From the NCBI GenBank assembly GCA_043753895.1, contig JAYUWK010000053.1:57901-121900 (forward strand): a stretch of 64,000 nt of DNA, written 5' to 3'. Below, piece after piece: positions 36,529 to 44,740 of this stretch; within the stretch, counting starts at the first letter, position 1, and the number at the start of each line of letters is the position of its first letter. Made by a program: the position numbers and the translations under genes. Below the pieces are notes generated by a model. It was not told where the DNA came from, did no database searches, and worked only from the letters and a program-made list of their open reading frames with translations. Origin of the DNA: WLMZ01 sp043753895 (GTDB taxonomy: Bacteria; Actinomycetota; Acidimicrobiia; Acidimicrobiales; Ilumatobacteraceae).

Positions 36529-37310
36529 CGGCGGTGGCTGACGCGCATGCAGCTATCGGCGCCGGCAAGACACAGGAGCGCACGCGCAAGGTCTTCGGCC
36601 CGCTTGCCAAGCGGTTGTGGCGGTTCAACCTCGAGGGCTTCGAGCGGTTGCCCGCTGACGGTCCGGCGATCTTGTGCCCGAATCACATCAGCTTCCTCGA
36701 CAGCGGCTTTCTGATGCTGCACGTCGGCCGCAACATCAGCTTCGTCGGCAAGGCCGAGTACATGGACTCGTGGAAGACGAAGTACGTCTTTCCGGCCATG
36801 GGCATGATCCCCATCGACCGCAGCGGTGGCGACAAGAGTACCAGCGCGCTCGATGCCGCCGAGGCCGTCTTGCGTCGGGGCGAACTGTTCGGCATCTTCC
36901 CAGAGGGCACGCGCAGTCGTGACGGCTATCTCTACAAGGGCCACACCGGTGCGGCACGGCTGGCGTTGAAAGTGGGTTGCCCCATTTTTCCGGTGGGCAT
37001 TATCGGTACCGCCGCCATCCAGCCCCCCGACGCCAAACTGCCCAAACTGCGCAAGGAATGCACCATCAAGATCGGGCGCGCCATCAAGGTCGAGCGCTAC
37101 CGCTCACGAGCCGACGATCACCTGGTGCTGCGCCAGATCACTGACGAATTGATGTTCGAGATCTGCGAGCTCACCGATCAGCAGTACCGAAACACCTACG
37201 CGACCAAGAAGGCCGAGAGCCTGCCGGCACACAAGGCCATGATCGCCCACGTGCACGAGGAAGCCGATCGCACCAGCGAGCCCACGTTGAGCCTCGCCGG
37301 AGTCGAGTAG
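36525..37310 (+). CDS. 1-acyl-sn-glycerol-3-phosphate acyltransferase (PlsC family)
   Basis: Membrane-associated acyltransferase making phosphatidic acid or a related acylated lipid. It is 261 aa. The HX4D motif is NHISFLD, followed by VGKAEYMDSW, MGMIPIDRSGG, the phosphate-binding FPEGTRSRDG and VGCPIFPVGIIGT. The GTG start at 36525 is preceded by a G-rich stretch and overlaps the mini-ORF stop. The C-terminal 50 residues are a polar tail. Confidence 0.9.
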   Translation: MTAVADAHAAIGAGKTQERTRKVFGPLAKRLWRFNLEGFERLPADGPAILCPNHISFLDSGFLMLHVGRNISFVGKAEYMDSWKTKYVFPAMGMIPIDRSGGDKSTSALDAAEAVLRRGELFGIFPEGTRSRDGYLYKGHTGAARLALKVGCPIFPVGIIGTAAIQPPDAKLPKLRKECTIKIGRAIKVERYRSRADDHLVLRQITDELMFEICELTDQQYRNTYATKKAESLPAHKAMIAHVHEEADRTSEPTLSLAGVE

Positions 37311-37375
37311 CAGCGGCGCGGTTGAGGACCACTCGGCGCGCGCATTATTCGCCCTCGCTCGGCACGGAGCACCCG

Positions 37376-37381
37376 TAGAAT
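37376..37381 (+). promoter_or_regulatory. putative -10 element (TAGAAT) of thrS
   Basis: A good -10 hexamer lies 10 bases before the thrS ATG at 37392 and leaves almost no 5' leader. No T-box is present in the 80 bases between plsC and thrS. Confidence 0.4.
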
Positions 37382-37391
37382 GCACGGTGTT

Positions 37392-39410
37392 ATGGCCGAG
37401 ATACTCATCACCCTTCCCGACGGTTCGCAACGCTCATTTTCCGAGGGCAGCACTGCGGGCGATGTGGCGGCCTCCATCGGCTCGCGGCTTGCCAAGGCAG
37501 CGGTAGCCGCCGTCGTCGACGGCCAGGAGGCAGACCTCCACGAACCGTTACACAATGGCGCATCGGTAGCCATCATCACCGGCGACTCTGATGAGGGACG
37601 TCACGTCTTGCGCCATAGCACCTCGCATGTCATGGCCCAAGCGGTCACTCAGCTGTTCCCGGGCGCGAAGTTCTCCATCGGTCCGGCGATCAACGATGGC
37701 TTCTACTACGACTTCGATCTGCCCGACAGCAAGACCTTCAGTGAGGACGACTTGGTCGCCGTCGAAGCCCGTATGCGCGAGATCGTTGCCGCGAATCAGC
37801 CGTTCGTACGAAGCGAGATGAGCATCGACGACGCCCTCGTGCTGTTCGCCGATCAGCCCTACAAATGCGAGATCATCGAACGGGTTCGTGCGCTCGCGGG
37901 TGCGCCCATAGATCCCGACGACGACGACGTGAAGGTCGACGCGGCCGAGGTGGATCCGGGTGGAACGGTGAGCGTGTACCGCAACACCGAGGCCTTCGTC
38001 GACATGTGCCGCGGGCCGCACGTGCCGACAACCGGCAGGCTTGGCCACTTCAGGTTGATGAAGGTGGCCGGCGCGTATTGGCGCGGCAACGAAAAGGGTC
38101 CGATGCTGCAACGCATCTACGGAACGGCATGGGACACCAAGGCCGCCCTCGATGAGCATCTGCACCGTCTTGTCGAAGCCGAAAAGCGCGATCATCGTAA
38201 GCTCGCGACCGAACTCGACCTGCTCAGCTTCCCGCAGGAACTCGGCGGTGGTTTGGCCGTGTGGCACCCCAAGGGCGCCATCGTGCGCAAACAGATGGAG
38301 GACTACAGCCGCGAGCGTCACGAGAACGGCGGCTACCAGTTCGTCTTCACGCCGCACCTCGCGAACGCAAACCTGTTCCAGACCAGCGGCCATCTCGACT
38401 TCTACAAAGACGGCATGTATCCGCCGATGGAGATGGACAACGGCACGTACTACATGAAGCCGATGAACTGCCCGATGCACTGTCTCATCTTCCGGTCGCG
38501 CCAGCGGTCGTACCGCGAGCTCCCATTGCGGCTCTTCGAGCTCGGCACGGTGTACCGCTACGAGCGCGCTGGCACGCTGCACGGACTCATGCGTATCCGT
38601 GGTTTCACGCAAGACGACAGCCACATCTATTGCACCGAGGACCAGTTGCTCGACGAGATTGCGTCGCTGCTCGACTTCGTGCTCTCGGTATTGCGCGCTT
38701 TTGGCTTCAACGATTTCACGGCGAACCTCAGTACCCGCGATCCCAAGAAGTCGGTCGGTTCCGATGAGATCTGGGATAAGGCGACCGAGGCGCTGCGCCA
38801 AGCGCTCCATCGTCATGAACTCCCGTACAAGGTGAAGAGCGGCGACGCCGCATTCTACGGCCCGAAAATCGACATCGACGTGCGCGATGCGATCGGGCGT
38901 ACCTGGCAGCTCAGCACGATTCAACTTGACTTCAACCTGCCCGAACGCTTCAACCTGGAGTACGTGGGTGCAGACAACAGTCGCCACCAACCGATCATGT
39001 TGCATCGCGCCCTGTTTGGTTCCGTCGAGCGGTTCTTCGGTGTGTTGCTCGAGCACTATGCGGGCGCGTTTCCGGCATGGCTTGCGCCGGTGCAGGTACG
39101 CATCCTGCCCGTGGCGACGGCGCACGAGGAGTATGCCCATGCGACTGCGGCAACGTTGCGCGCTGCGGGGTTTCGTGTCGACGTGATCGAGGCCAACGAT
39201 CAGCTCGGCAAGCGCATTCGTGCCGCGAAACTCGAGAAACTGCCATACGTGCTCGTGGTCGGCGATGACGACGTCGCTGCCGGCACCTTCGGTGTGAACC
39301 CGCGGGGCGGCGATGTGGAACGTGGCGTGCCGGTGGAGACCTTCATCGAGCGGCTCAGCGACGAGGTCGCTCAAGCAGCGCCGCCCCAGCAGCCCGAACC
39401 TGCGCGGTAG
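37392..39410 (+). CDS. thrS: threonyl-tRNA synthetase ThrS
   Basis: Class II synthetase charging tRNA-Thr, with editing. It is 672 aa from the ATG at 37392; an ATG four codons upstream is possible but would lie on the -10 element. Domains: N-terminal TGS (ILITLPDGSQRSFSEGSTA), editing domain with HSTSHVMAQAV-like HVLRHSTSHVMAQAV and MCRGPHVP, class II core with MKPMNCPMHCLIF, YRYERAGTLHGLMRIRGF and motif 3 HQPIMLHRALFGSVERF, and the C-terminal anticodon domain (LPVATAHEEYA). Confidence 0.97.
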   Translation: MAEILITLPDGSQRSFSEGSTAGDVAASIGSRLAKAAVAAVVDGQEADLHEPLHNGASVAIITGDSDEGRHVLRHSTSHVMAQAVTQLFPGAKFSIGPAINDGFYYDFDLPDSKTFSEDDLVAVEARMREIVAANQPFVRSEMSIDDALVLFADQPYKCEIIERVRALAGAPIDPDDDDVKVDAAEVDPGGTVSVYRNTEAFVDMCRGPHVPTTGRLGHFRLMKVAGAYWRGNEKGPMLQRIYGTAWDTKAALDEHLHRLVEAEKRDHRKLATELDLLSFPQELGGGLAVWHPKGAIVRKQMEDYSRERHENGGYQFVFTPHLANANLFQTSGHLDFYKDGMYPPMEMDNGTYYMKPMNCPMHCLIFRSRQRSYRELPLRLFELGTVYRYERAGTLHGLMRIRGFTQDDSHIYCTEDQLLDEIASLLDFVLSVLRAFGFNDFTANLSTRDPKKSVGSDEIWDKATEALRQALHRHELPYKVKSGDAAFYGPKIDIDVRDAIGRTWQLSTIQLDFNLPERFNLEYVGADNSRHQPIMLHRALFGSVERFFGVLLEHYAGAFPAWLAPVQVRILPVATAHEEYAHATAATLRAAGFRVDVIEANDQLGKRIRAAKLEKLPYVLVVGDDDVAAGTFGVNPRGGDVERGVPVETFIERLSDEVAQAAPPQQPEPAR

Positions 39411-39415
39411 GACCG

Positions 39416-39955
39416 ATGACTCCGCTCGAACAGCTCTGGAATGGATGGCGCGCCACGTACGTGCAATCCATCGGTGAACCCAGTGATCGGGACGCCGACG
39501 ACACCTCGAGCGTCTTCACACGGATTCTGCAATCCGGGCTCGACGACGAGGATGCGCACATCGTGTACCGCGACAATCTCACCTTCGCCGTGATGAACGC
39601 GTTTCCCTACAGCGTCGGGCACGTGTTGGTACTTCCGTATCGTCAGGTCCCCGACATCGAAGACCTGCACCCGGGCGAGTTCGCGGAGCTGTGGGATACG
39701 GTGGCGGGCGCAGTGCGGGCGGTCAAGATCGCGATGCGTCCAGGTGGCATCAACGTCGGCATCAATCTGGGCGAACCAGCCGGCGGCAGCGTGCGTGAGC
39801 ACCTGCATGTGCACGTCGTGCCGCGCTGGAGCGGTGATGCCAACTTCATGACGGTCACGGCCAACACCCGCACGCTTCCCGAGGCGCTCCCTGTGACAGC
39901 CGCGAAACTTCGCGTCGCGTGGCCCGAGCGCCGTAGCCTGATCACCGATGTCTGA
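39416..39955 (+). CDS. HIT-domain protein (Ap4A phosphorylase/hydrolase-like)
   Basis: It is 179 aa with a histidine-triad domain: NAFPYSVGHVLVLPYRQV, INLGEPAGGSVREHLHVHVVPRW, where HLHVHVV is the HIT motif with the catalytic His. Actinobacteria usually carry this gene between thrS and pgsA, as here, and annotate it as an AP-4-A phosphorylase. Substrate not provable from sequence. The stop overlaps the next start by 8 bases. Confidence 0.9.
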   Translation: MTPLEQLWNGWRATYVQSIGEPSDRDADDTSSVFTRILQSGLDDEDAHIVYRDNLTFAVMNAFPYSVGHVLVLPYRQVPDIEDLHPGEFAELWDTVAGAVRAVKIAMRPGGINVGINLGEPAGGSVREHLHVHVVPRWSGDANFMTVTANTRTLPEALPVTAAKLRVAWPERRSLITDV

Positions 39956-40487
39956 CGCGTCCACCTCTCCGAGCGACACCGAATCAGCGAGTCCGGAAGA
40001 GATCCGTGACACGCTTCCCGACGATCTCAACGCGAGCGAGTTTGTCGGTCCGTATCAGTTCCCAGACAACAGCCGTCGGCGCATCCCCGGCGCGATCTAC
40101 CTGGCGCTCGCCGTGTTCTGCTTCGTGCTCTGGCTCACCCATCGCGACGGCGATGCGGTGTTGGTGAACAGGGGTTTCGTCGGAGCTGCGATCCTGTTGG
40201 GCGCGTTCGGGCTCTACTGCATCACGTCCGGATGGAGAATGCAGGTCGACGAGAAGCAGGCCCTCGTCGCGGCGACGGGTGCGGTCGGGTTTGCTGTCGG
40301 ACATGCCTCCGCCCAGCAGGTGTGGCGCGGGCTGCGTAGTCGGCCGACATGGCGTGTGCTGTGTTACTCGAGCGAGAACCCGCCTCGCCAGCGCGGTCTC
40401 GTGCTCGTCGACGCTGTCGACGGCAGCGTGCTCGAGCACATGGTGCAAGACAACCCCGAGACCGACTGGCGCGAACCCACCGACTGA
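39948..40487 (+). CDS. membrane protein of unknown function between the HIT gene and pgsA
   Basis: It is 179 aa: an acidic N-terminal 45 residues, two closely spaced membrane segments (IYLALAVFCFVLWLTH and GFVGAAILLGAFGLYCI), then a soluble C-terminal domain (RPTWRVLCYSSENPP, GLVLVDAVDGSVLEHMV). Position in the thrS-HIT-x-pgsA-patA run suggests a link to lipid or envelope functions; the family is not recognised. Confidence 0.75.
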   Translation: MSDASTSPSDTESASPEEIRDTLPDDLNASEFVGPYQFPDNSRRRIPGAIYLALAVFCFVLWLTHRDGDAVLVNRGFVGAAILLGAFGLYCITSGWRMQVDEKQALVAATGAVGFAVGHASAQQVWRGLRSRPTWRVLCYSSENPPRQRGLVLVDAVDGSVLEHMVQDNPETDWREPTD

Positions 40488-40506
40488 AAGGTTCGACAGC
40501 GGCGAT

Positions 40507-40815
40507 CTACCGAGCGCGGTCGGCGAGATCGTGCATGACGCGAATGGCAGTGCCGGCCGCACGCGCGTTGTCCTGCAGTGAGTCGATGTCGCCGGCCTTC
40601 CAGTCATCGAGATGACGTTGTTCAATCGTTGACGCAATCGACTCGGCGCTCGCGCTACACCCCAGAAGTCGGGCCGCGGCGCTCATCGCCGATTCGACCG
40701 CCGACGTTGCCGTCGTGCTTGCGTCGGGGCCGACATCGAGGATCGACGCCTCGCGAAGTCGGCGGGGGAGCGAGCGAAAGGCAATTGCGAGGTCTGCAGG
40801 TGTTGACGTGCTCAT
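40507..40815 (-). CDS. small protein of unknown function
   Basis: It is 102 aa, entirely helical in character (AIAFRSLPRRLREASIL, SAMSAAARLLGCSAS, EQRHLDDWKAGDIDSLQDN). It is on the strand opposite its neighbours and divergent from pgsA with 64 bases between the start codons. The frame has natural amino-acid composition, which favours a real gene; no family recognised. Confidence 0.55.
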   Translation of the reverse strand: MSTSTPADLAIAFRSLPRRLREASILDVGPDASTTATSAVESAMSAAARLLGCSASAESIASTIEQRHLDDWKAGDIDSLQDNARAAGTAIRVMHDLADRAR

Positions 40816-40865
40816 GCCACGAGTGTGTCACGCCGAGGCCGGCTGCCGTTTGCAGCGGCCTCGGG

Positions 40866-40871
40866 TAGCCT
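40866..40871 (+). promoter_or_regulatory. putative -10 element (TAGCCT) of pgsA
   Basis: TAGCCT ends 8 bases before the pgsA ATG at 40880; no Shine-Dalgarno is visible, so a leaderless or near-leaderless mRNA is likely. Confidence 0.4.
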
Positions 40872-40879
40872 ACGGTTCA

Positions 40880-41572
40880 ATGTTCGACGGCAAGTTCCGA
40901 GCTCCGGTGGATTCCGCAGTGCGTCCCATCGGCGCGCTGCTCCGTAAGACCGGATTGTCGCCCGATCACCTGACGATCTTGGGTGTGCTCGTTGCTCTCG
41001 GTGCCGGCGTCGCCATTGGCGGCGGTGAAATGCTGCTCGGCTTCTTCCTGGTCATCCTCGCTGCACTTCCCGATCTGCTCGACGGCGCGCTCGCCAAGGC
41101 GTCGAACCAGGTCAGCCAGCGTGGCGCATTCTTTGATTCGGTCATCGATCGCGTCACAGACGCAATCCTGTTCGCCGGCTTGGCCTACTACTACGCAGCC
41201 GGTTCCTCACCCCGGGTCGCCATGGTGCCCTTCGGCATCATGGCCGTCTCGGCGGTCATTTCCTACGAACGGGCCAAGGCCGAATCGCTGGGTCTCGAAG
41301 CGAAAGGCGGACTCATGGAGCGCGCCGAGCGCATCATCTTGCTGTTGCTCGGTCTGCTGATCCCACCTCTGCTCGTGCCGATCCTGTGGGTGATGTTGGC
41401 GCTGTGCGTGGTCACCGCGGTGCAACGTTTCATCAAGGTATGGAAGCAGGCAGGTGTGACACCGCGCACGGCGGCGAAGATGGAGATTCGTCGCACGCGT
41501 CGGCAATCGCGGCGCGGCATGAGCGCCGAACGACTCCGTACGCGCGTGCCTCGTCGGCGCCCGGATCCATAG
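40880..41572 (+). CDS. CDP-alcohol phosphatidyltransferase, probably phosphatidylinositol phosphate synthase
   Basis: Membrane enzyme condensing CDP-diacylglycerol with an alcohol; in actinobacteria the copy beside a PIM acyltransferase makes phosphatidylinositol phosphate. It is 230 aa from the ATG at 40880; the longer upstream frame overlaps a divergent gene. The signature DLLDGALAKAS, with GAFFDSVIDRVTDA, gives the DxxDGxxAK and GxxxDxxxD metal site. About six membrane segments and a basic Arg-rich tail follow. It is 3 bases from patA. Confidence 0.88.
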   Translation: MFDGKFRAPVDSAVRPIGALLRKTGLSPDHLTILGVLVALGAGVAIGGGEMLLGFFLVILAALPDLLDGALAKASNQVSQRGAFFDSVIDRVTDAILFAGLAYYYAAGSSPRVAMVPFGIMAVSAVISYERAKAESLGLEAKGGLMERAERIILLLLGLLIPPLLVPILWVMLALCVVTAVQRFIKVWKQAGVTPRTAAKMEIRRTRRQSRRGMSAERLRTRVPRRRPDP

Positions 41573-41575
41573 GCC

Positions 41576-42496
41576 GTGGTCACCGAGCGCAGGCCCCGCG
41601 ACCGTTTGACCGACAGCGTCACGGTGAACAGCTACAAGTTCGGCTCGCTGGCAGCGCGAGCGATGCCCGGACCGGTGGCAGGGCTCGCCGCAACCATGGT
41701 GGGACTCACGTTTGCGGGCGGCATGCGCGACAAGCGATCCATGATCGAACGCCATCTCAAGCGCGTCAAGCCATCCCTGCGCGGCCTGGCCCTGCGTCAA
41801 GCGGTGCAGGCCGCGTTCGACTCGTACGCCACCTACTACGTCGAGAGTTTCCGCCTCCCGACGCTCTCGAAGCGTGCGGTCAATGCGGGCTTCACCGTGG
41901 AGGGATTCGAGCATATTCCCGAAGCGCTCAAGTTGGGCAATGGCGTGATTCTTGCGTTGCCGCATCTCGGCGGCTGGGAATGGGCAGGGCGCTGGCTCAC
42001 CGATCAGGGCTACAAGATGACCGTCGTCGTCGAGCCGATCGAGCCGCCTGAACTCTTCGAGTGGTTCGTCGACCTGCGCCAGAAGCTGGGTATGACCGTG
42101 GTCCCGCTCGGAGCCCAGGCAGCCACTGCGGTGATCAAGGCGCTGCGCGACAACGAGGTGGTGTGCCTGTTGTGCGATCGTGACATCGATCGTGGGGGAG
42201 TAGCGGTGGAGTTCTTCGGGGAGATGACGACCCTTCCCGCAGGGCCGGCGATGCTGGGTCTGCGCACCGGGGCCCCCGTTCTCCCGACGGGGTGCTATTT
42301 CACGCAGCGCTACAACGGTCACCATGCGATCGTTCGACCGCCCCTACCACTCGAGCGACTCGGGGGACTTCGCGAAGACGTCGCCCGCGGCACTCAGTTG
42401 CTCGCGCACGAGCTGGAATGGCTGATCCGTAGGGCTCCCGAGCAATGGCACTTGTTCCAGCCGAACTGGCCGAGTGACCCCGGATACGGCGATTAG
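41576..42496 (+). CDS. patA: phosphatidylinositol mannoside acyltransferase (LpxL/HtrB superfamily)
   Basis: It is 306 aa. Acyltransferase motifs: VILALPHLGGWEWAG (HX4E-type catalytic His/Glu), LLCDRDIDRGGVAVEFFG and LPAGPAMLGLRTGAPVLPTG. The adjacency to the phosphatidylinositol-type synthase supports PatA, which acylates PIMs. The last codons (FQPNWPSDPGYGD) form the attachment site of the integrated element: bases right of 42474 are element-derived and restore the reading frame with an identical peptide. The pimA gene usually found next is not seen on either side of the element. Confidence 0.88.
   Translation: MVTERRPRDRLTDSVTVNSYKFGSLAARAMPGPVAGLAATMVGLTFAGGMRDKRSMIERHLKRVKPSLRGLALRQAVQAAFDSYATYYVESFRLPTLSKRAVNAGFTVEGFEHIPEALKLGNGVILALPHLGGWEWAGRWLTDQGYKMTVVVEPIEPPELFEWFVDLRQKLGMTVVPLGAQAATAVIKALRDNEVVCLLCDRDIDRGGVAVEFFGEMTTLPAGPAMLGLRTGAPVLPTGCYFTQRYNGHHAIVRPPLPLERLGGLREDVARGTQLLAHELEWLIRRAPEQWHLFQPNWPSDPGYGD
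42455..42474 (+). other. attL core in the patA 3' end
   Basis: The sequence begins TTCCAGCCGAAC and ends GCCGAG; it is identical to 56179-56198. Similarity continues to 42493 with three mismatches, all at third codon positions of patA. Confidence 0.85.
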
Positions 42497-42509
42497 TGCA
42501 GGTCAGAGG

Positions 42510-43667
42510 CTATGCAAGGCTCTCAGCTTCGACCGTTGGACACGAAAAAGACACAACTTGTGAAAGACCCGCGTCGAGAGCCTTGCGCGTGTTGTCCTCT
42601 CCGTCAGGCCAGAGGTGTGCGTAGCAATCGAGCGTCGTCGTCGCTGACGCGTGCCCGAGCTGCTTCTGCACGGTCTTGACGCTCGCCCCCATATGGATCA
42701 ACACCGACGCCGCGTAGTGCCTTAAATCGTGCGGTGTGCGGTCGACGATCACCGGAGGCAGCTTCTTCGCCGCGGCGTCGTCGTTCACCTTGATCGCAGC
42801 TCGCCGCCAGATATGACCAAGCGCGCTTCGGCGAATGCCGTCACCCTTGGAGTCAGTGAAGATCAGTCCGAGTGGTCCGGGGGAGTACCGGTCAAGGTGA
42901 GCAGCCAGCGCGTCGATGACGACCTGCGGCACCGGGATCGTGCGAACGCTGCTCTCCGTCTTGGTCGGCCCATGCGCCGGCTCCACGCCAGGCACCGTTA
43001 CGAGTTGACGGTCGACGCGGATAGTCCGACGAAGGAAGTCGACTCGATCAACGGTCAACCCGAGGGCCTCGCCGGGTCGCAACCCACTGCCGGCCAACAG
43101 CAGCAGCAGCGCTCGGTACCGATCCTGCACGGCATCCACCATTGCCCGAATTTCGACGGGAGTCATCGGCGTCACTTCGGAGCCCACGGTGCGCGGTAGG
43201 CGAATGCCCCGCGTGCATGGAGTCTTGATAATCACGTTGTCATCCACGGCCGCACGGAACACTGCGGACACCTTGCCGTATGCCACCGCAGCGGTTGACG
43301 GTGCCAGCTTCAGCCCCGAAACCCACGCCTGAATCTGGCTCGGTCTGATCGCTGCGATCTTGAGATCACCGAGCACTGGAAAGGCATGCACGCGCAGAAT
43401 CGACTCGACAGATACGGCAGTAGTGACACGGTGAGGCTGACTCGCTGCCCACTTCAACGCATAGGACCGGAACGTGATCCTGCCGGCCTTCGCGTCAACG
43501 TAGGCACCCTGCGCTGACGTGGTCGTCACGTTCGCGAGAAACTGCTCGGCGTCGATCTTCTTCGGAAAGACCTTCGATCGGCTCGCACCGTCCGGCGTCC
43601 GATATCGGGCTCGGTATGACAGCGCCCGCCCCGACTTGTCGCGTTTGTTCACAACGATGCTGCTCAT
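42510..43667 (-). CDS. int: tyrosine site-specific integrase
   Basis: It is 385 aa. An N-terminal arm-binding/SAM-like region (GRALSYRARYRTPDGASRSKVF, ALKWAASQPHRV) precedes the catalytic domain with GSGLRPGEALGL (first Arg), the RTIRVDRQLV hairpin, HDLRHYAASVLIHMG (His-x-x-Arg) and LGHASATTTLDCYAHL (His and Tyr nucleophile). It lies 36 bases inside attL, pointing outward, the normal place for an element's own integrase. It is coupled to the upstream gene by an ATGA overlap. Confidence 0.95.
   Translation of the reverse strand: MSSIVVNKRDKSGRALSYRARYRTPDGASRSKVFPKKIDAEQFLANVTTTSAQGAYVDAKAGRITFRSYALKWAASQPHRVTTAVSVESILRVHAFPVLGDLKIAAIRPSQIQAWVSGLKLAPSTAAVAYGKVSAVFRAAVDDNVIIKTPCTRGIRLPRTVGSEVTPMTPVEIRAMVDAVQDRYRALLLLLAGSGLRPGEALGLTVDRVDFLRRTIRVDRQLVTVPGVEPAHGPTKTESSVRTIPVPQVVIDALAAHLDRYSPGPLGLIFTDSKGDGIRRSALGHIWRRAAIKVNDDAAAKKLPPVIVDRTPHDLRHYAASVLIHMGASVKTVQKQLGHASATTTLDCYAHLWPDGEDNTRKALDAGLSQVVSFSCPTVEAESLA
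42539..42555 (+). repeat. 17-bp end repeat, putative integrase arm-type site (left)
   Basis: GACACGAAAAAGACACA occurs here, 65 bases inside attL within the integrase 3' end, and again in the same orientation at 56056-56072, 107 bases inside attR. Confidence 0.5.
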
Positions 43668-44473
43668 TTTGTGGCCTCCGATTCGAGTAGGTCTATTGCT
43701 TTCTGTGTCAGCTCGCCGCCGGCCTTGCCCTGCCCGAAGCCAGTGAGTAACCCTTTGTCGCGTGCCTTGAAGATCAGGTTCCGCGCTTGCGATACCGCCA
43801 TATTTTGATCGGCTGCCATTCGCTCTACGGGCTTCGGCTTGTCGAGCAGGGATACATAGAGTGCGGCCGCCTTCGCATAGACAACCTCATCGGTGCCCCG
43901 ACGTCCCGTGCGGCTGACTTCAATCTGTAGCAACTGGACACGACGCGCTGCCTCAATCGCCGCCGGCGAACCCGGTCCGGCCCCTTGAAAGAGCGGCGTA
44001 CGCCCAACGACCTGTCCGGTCGGCCCCATGATGGTGATTTCGGCTTCGGCGTCGGCCCGGTCGGCCTCGAGCCGCTCGCGTAGGAACTTGCGAGCTGCGC
44101 GCTCGATTGGGGCAAGCTGGATTGTTCGCATTTTCTCTACCGTCAGTCCGCTCCCCTGCGTCGGCGCTATCACCTGTCCCTTCGACTGGCCGCGAGGTGC
44201 CATACGAAACCCTGCGAGGCGGCCTGCCGAATCGAGGTACACGCCCGCTTCCCACACGCCCGCTTCCCACACGCCTGCTTTTGACACGCCGGCTTTCCAC
44301 TTCGGATGTTGGGGAAGCACGACGACGACCCATCGTCCGCCGAATGGGTCAGTTTCGGAGATGAATTCCAACTCGAGCTCGGATGGCGGGTTCTCCTTGA
44401 TCCGGTCGGCGAACCGCGCGCTCTCCACTTCCGAGTGGAAAAGTGACTCTGGCTTGCCCTGATTTGATGACAT
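43664..44473 (-). CDS. element protein with pentapeptide repeats and a possible DNA-binding C-terminus
   Basis: It is 269 aa from the ATG at 44473. Residues 55-85 contain tandem pentapeptides (KAGVS, KAGVW, EAGVW, EAGVY) encoded by a 15-base DNA repeat. The middle part is helical and Arg-rich; the last 60 residues (ADQNMAVSQARNLIFKARDKGLL, then LTQKAIDLLES) look like a winged-helix reader. It is co-transcribed with and upstream of int, so a role in regulating integration is plausible. Family not recognised. Confidence 0.7.
   Translation of the reverse strand: MSSNQGKPESLFHSEVESARFADRIKENPPSELELEFISETDPFGGRWVVVVLPQHPKWKAGVSKAGVWEAGVWEAGVYLDSAGRLAGFRMAPRGQSKGQVIAPTQGSGLTVEKMRTIQLAPIERAARKFLRERLEADRADAEAEITIMGPTGQVVGRTPLFQGAGPGSPAAIEAARRVQLLQIEVSRTGRRGTDEVVYAKAAALYVSLLDKPKPVERMAADQNMAVSQARNLIFKARDKGLLTGFGQGKAGGELTQKAIDLLESEATK
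44239..44298. repeat. four tandem 15-bp repeats
   Basis: Units begin ACACGCC at 44239, 44254, 44269 and 44284. The first two are identical (ACACGCCCGCTTCCC); the last two differ at 3-4 positions. They encode in-frame pentapeptides in the gene above. Confidence 0.9.
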
Positions 44474-44486
44474 GTATGCAGAATAG

Positions 44487-44509
44487 TTGATAGTCCGACG
44501 TACTGTCAA
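44487..44509. promoter_or_regulatory. inverted repeat in the divergent int-operon/excisionase promoter region
   Basis: TTGATAGT and ACTGTCAA (7 of 8 complementary) flank a 7-base spacer in the 39 bases between two divergent start codons. Its place suits an operator controlling both leftward integrase and rightward replication genes. Confidence 0.4.
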
Positions 44510-44512
44510 GTC

Positions 44513-44740
44513 ATGACAACGAGAGAGACGCGGCAAACCCTTATTGAGTCGGGAGTGTCGCCGCTGTGGGACTCACCCACGACTGCGGCATACCTTGGCG
44601 TTCCACCCGCCACACTCGACCAGTGGGCCTACAGAGGAGTCGGCCCCGCCTACTCAAAGGTGGGCAGGCATCGGCGCTACCGCTCGATAGACGTCGATGT
44701 TTTCGTCGACGCCCACCGCCGGGGCGGTGATTCCGCGTGA
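44513..44740 (+). CDS. excisionase/AlpA-like helix-turn-helix protein
   Basis: It is 75 aa. A MerR-type winged helix: WDSPTTAAYLGVPPATLDQWAYRGVGPAYSKVGRHRRYRSIDVDVFVD, shown here in its parts SPTTAAYLGVPPATLDQW, GVGPAYSKVG and RHRRYRSIDV. Such proteins act as recombination directionality factors or master activators in satellites. It is the first gene of the rightward block and is divergent from the integrase operon. The stop overlaps the next GTG. Confidence 0.85.
   Translation: MTTRETRQTLIESGVSPLWDSPTTAAYLGVPPATLDQWAYRGVGPAYSKVGRHRRYRSIDVDVFVDAHRRGGDSA

Noticed and set aside
37311..37391. A T-box or other riboswitch before thrS
   Set aside because: Only 80 bases separate plsC and thrS, no T-box core is present, and a -10 hexamer sits 10 bases from the start codon.
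37548..39374. 608-codon open frame antisense to thrS
   Set aside because: It mirrors the thrS frame exactly, a usual effect of high GC third positions; its translation has no coherent domain, while the thrS product has all family motifs.
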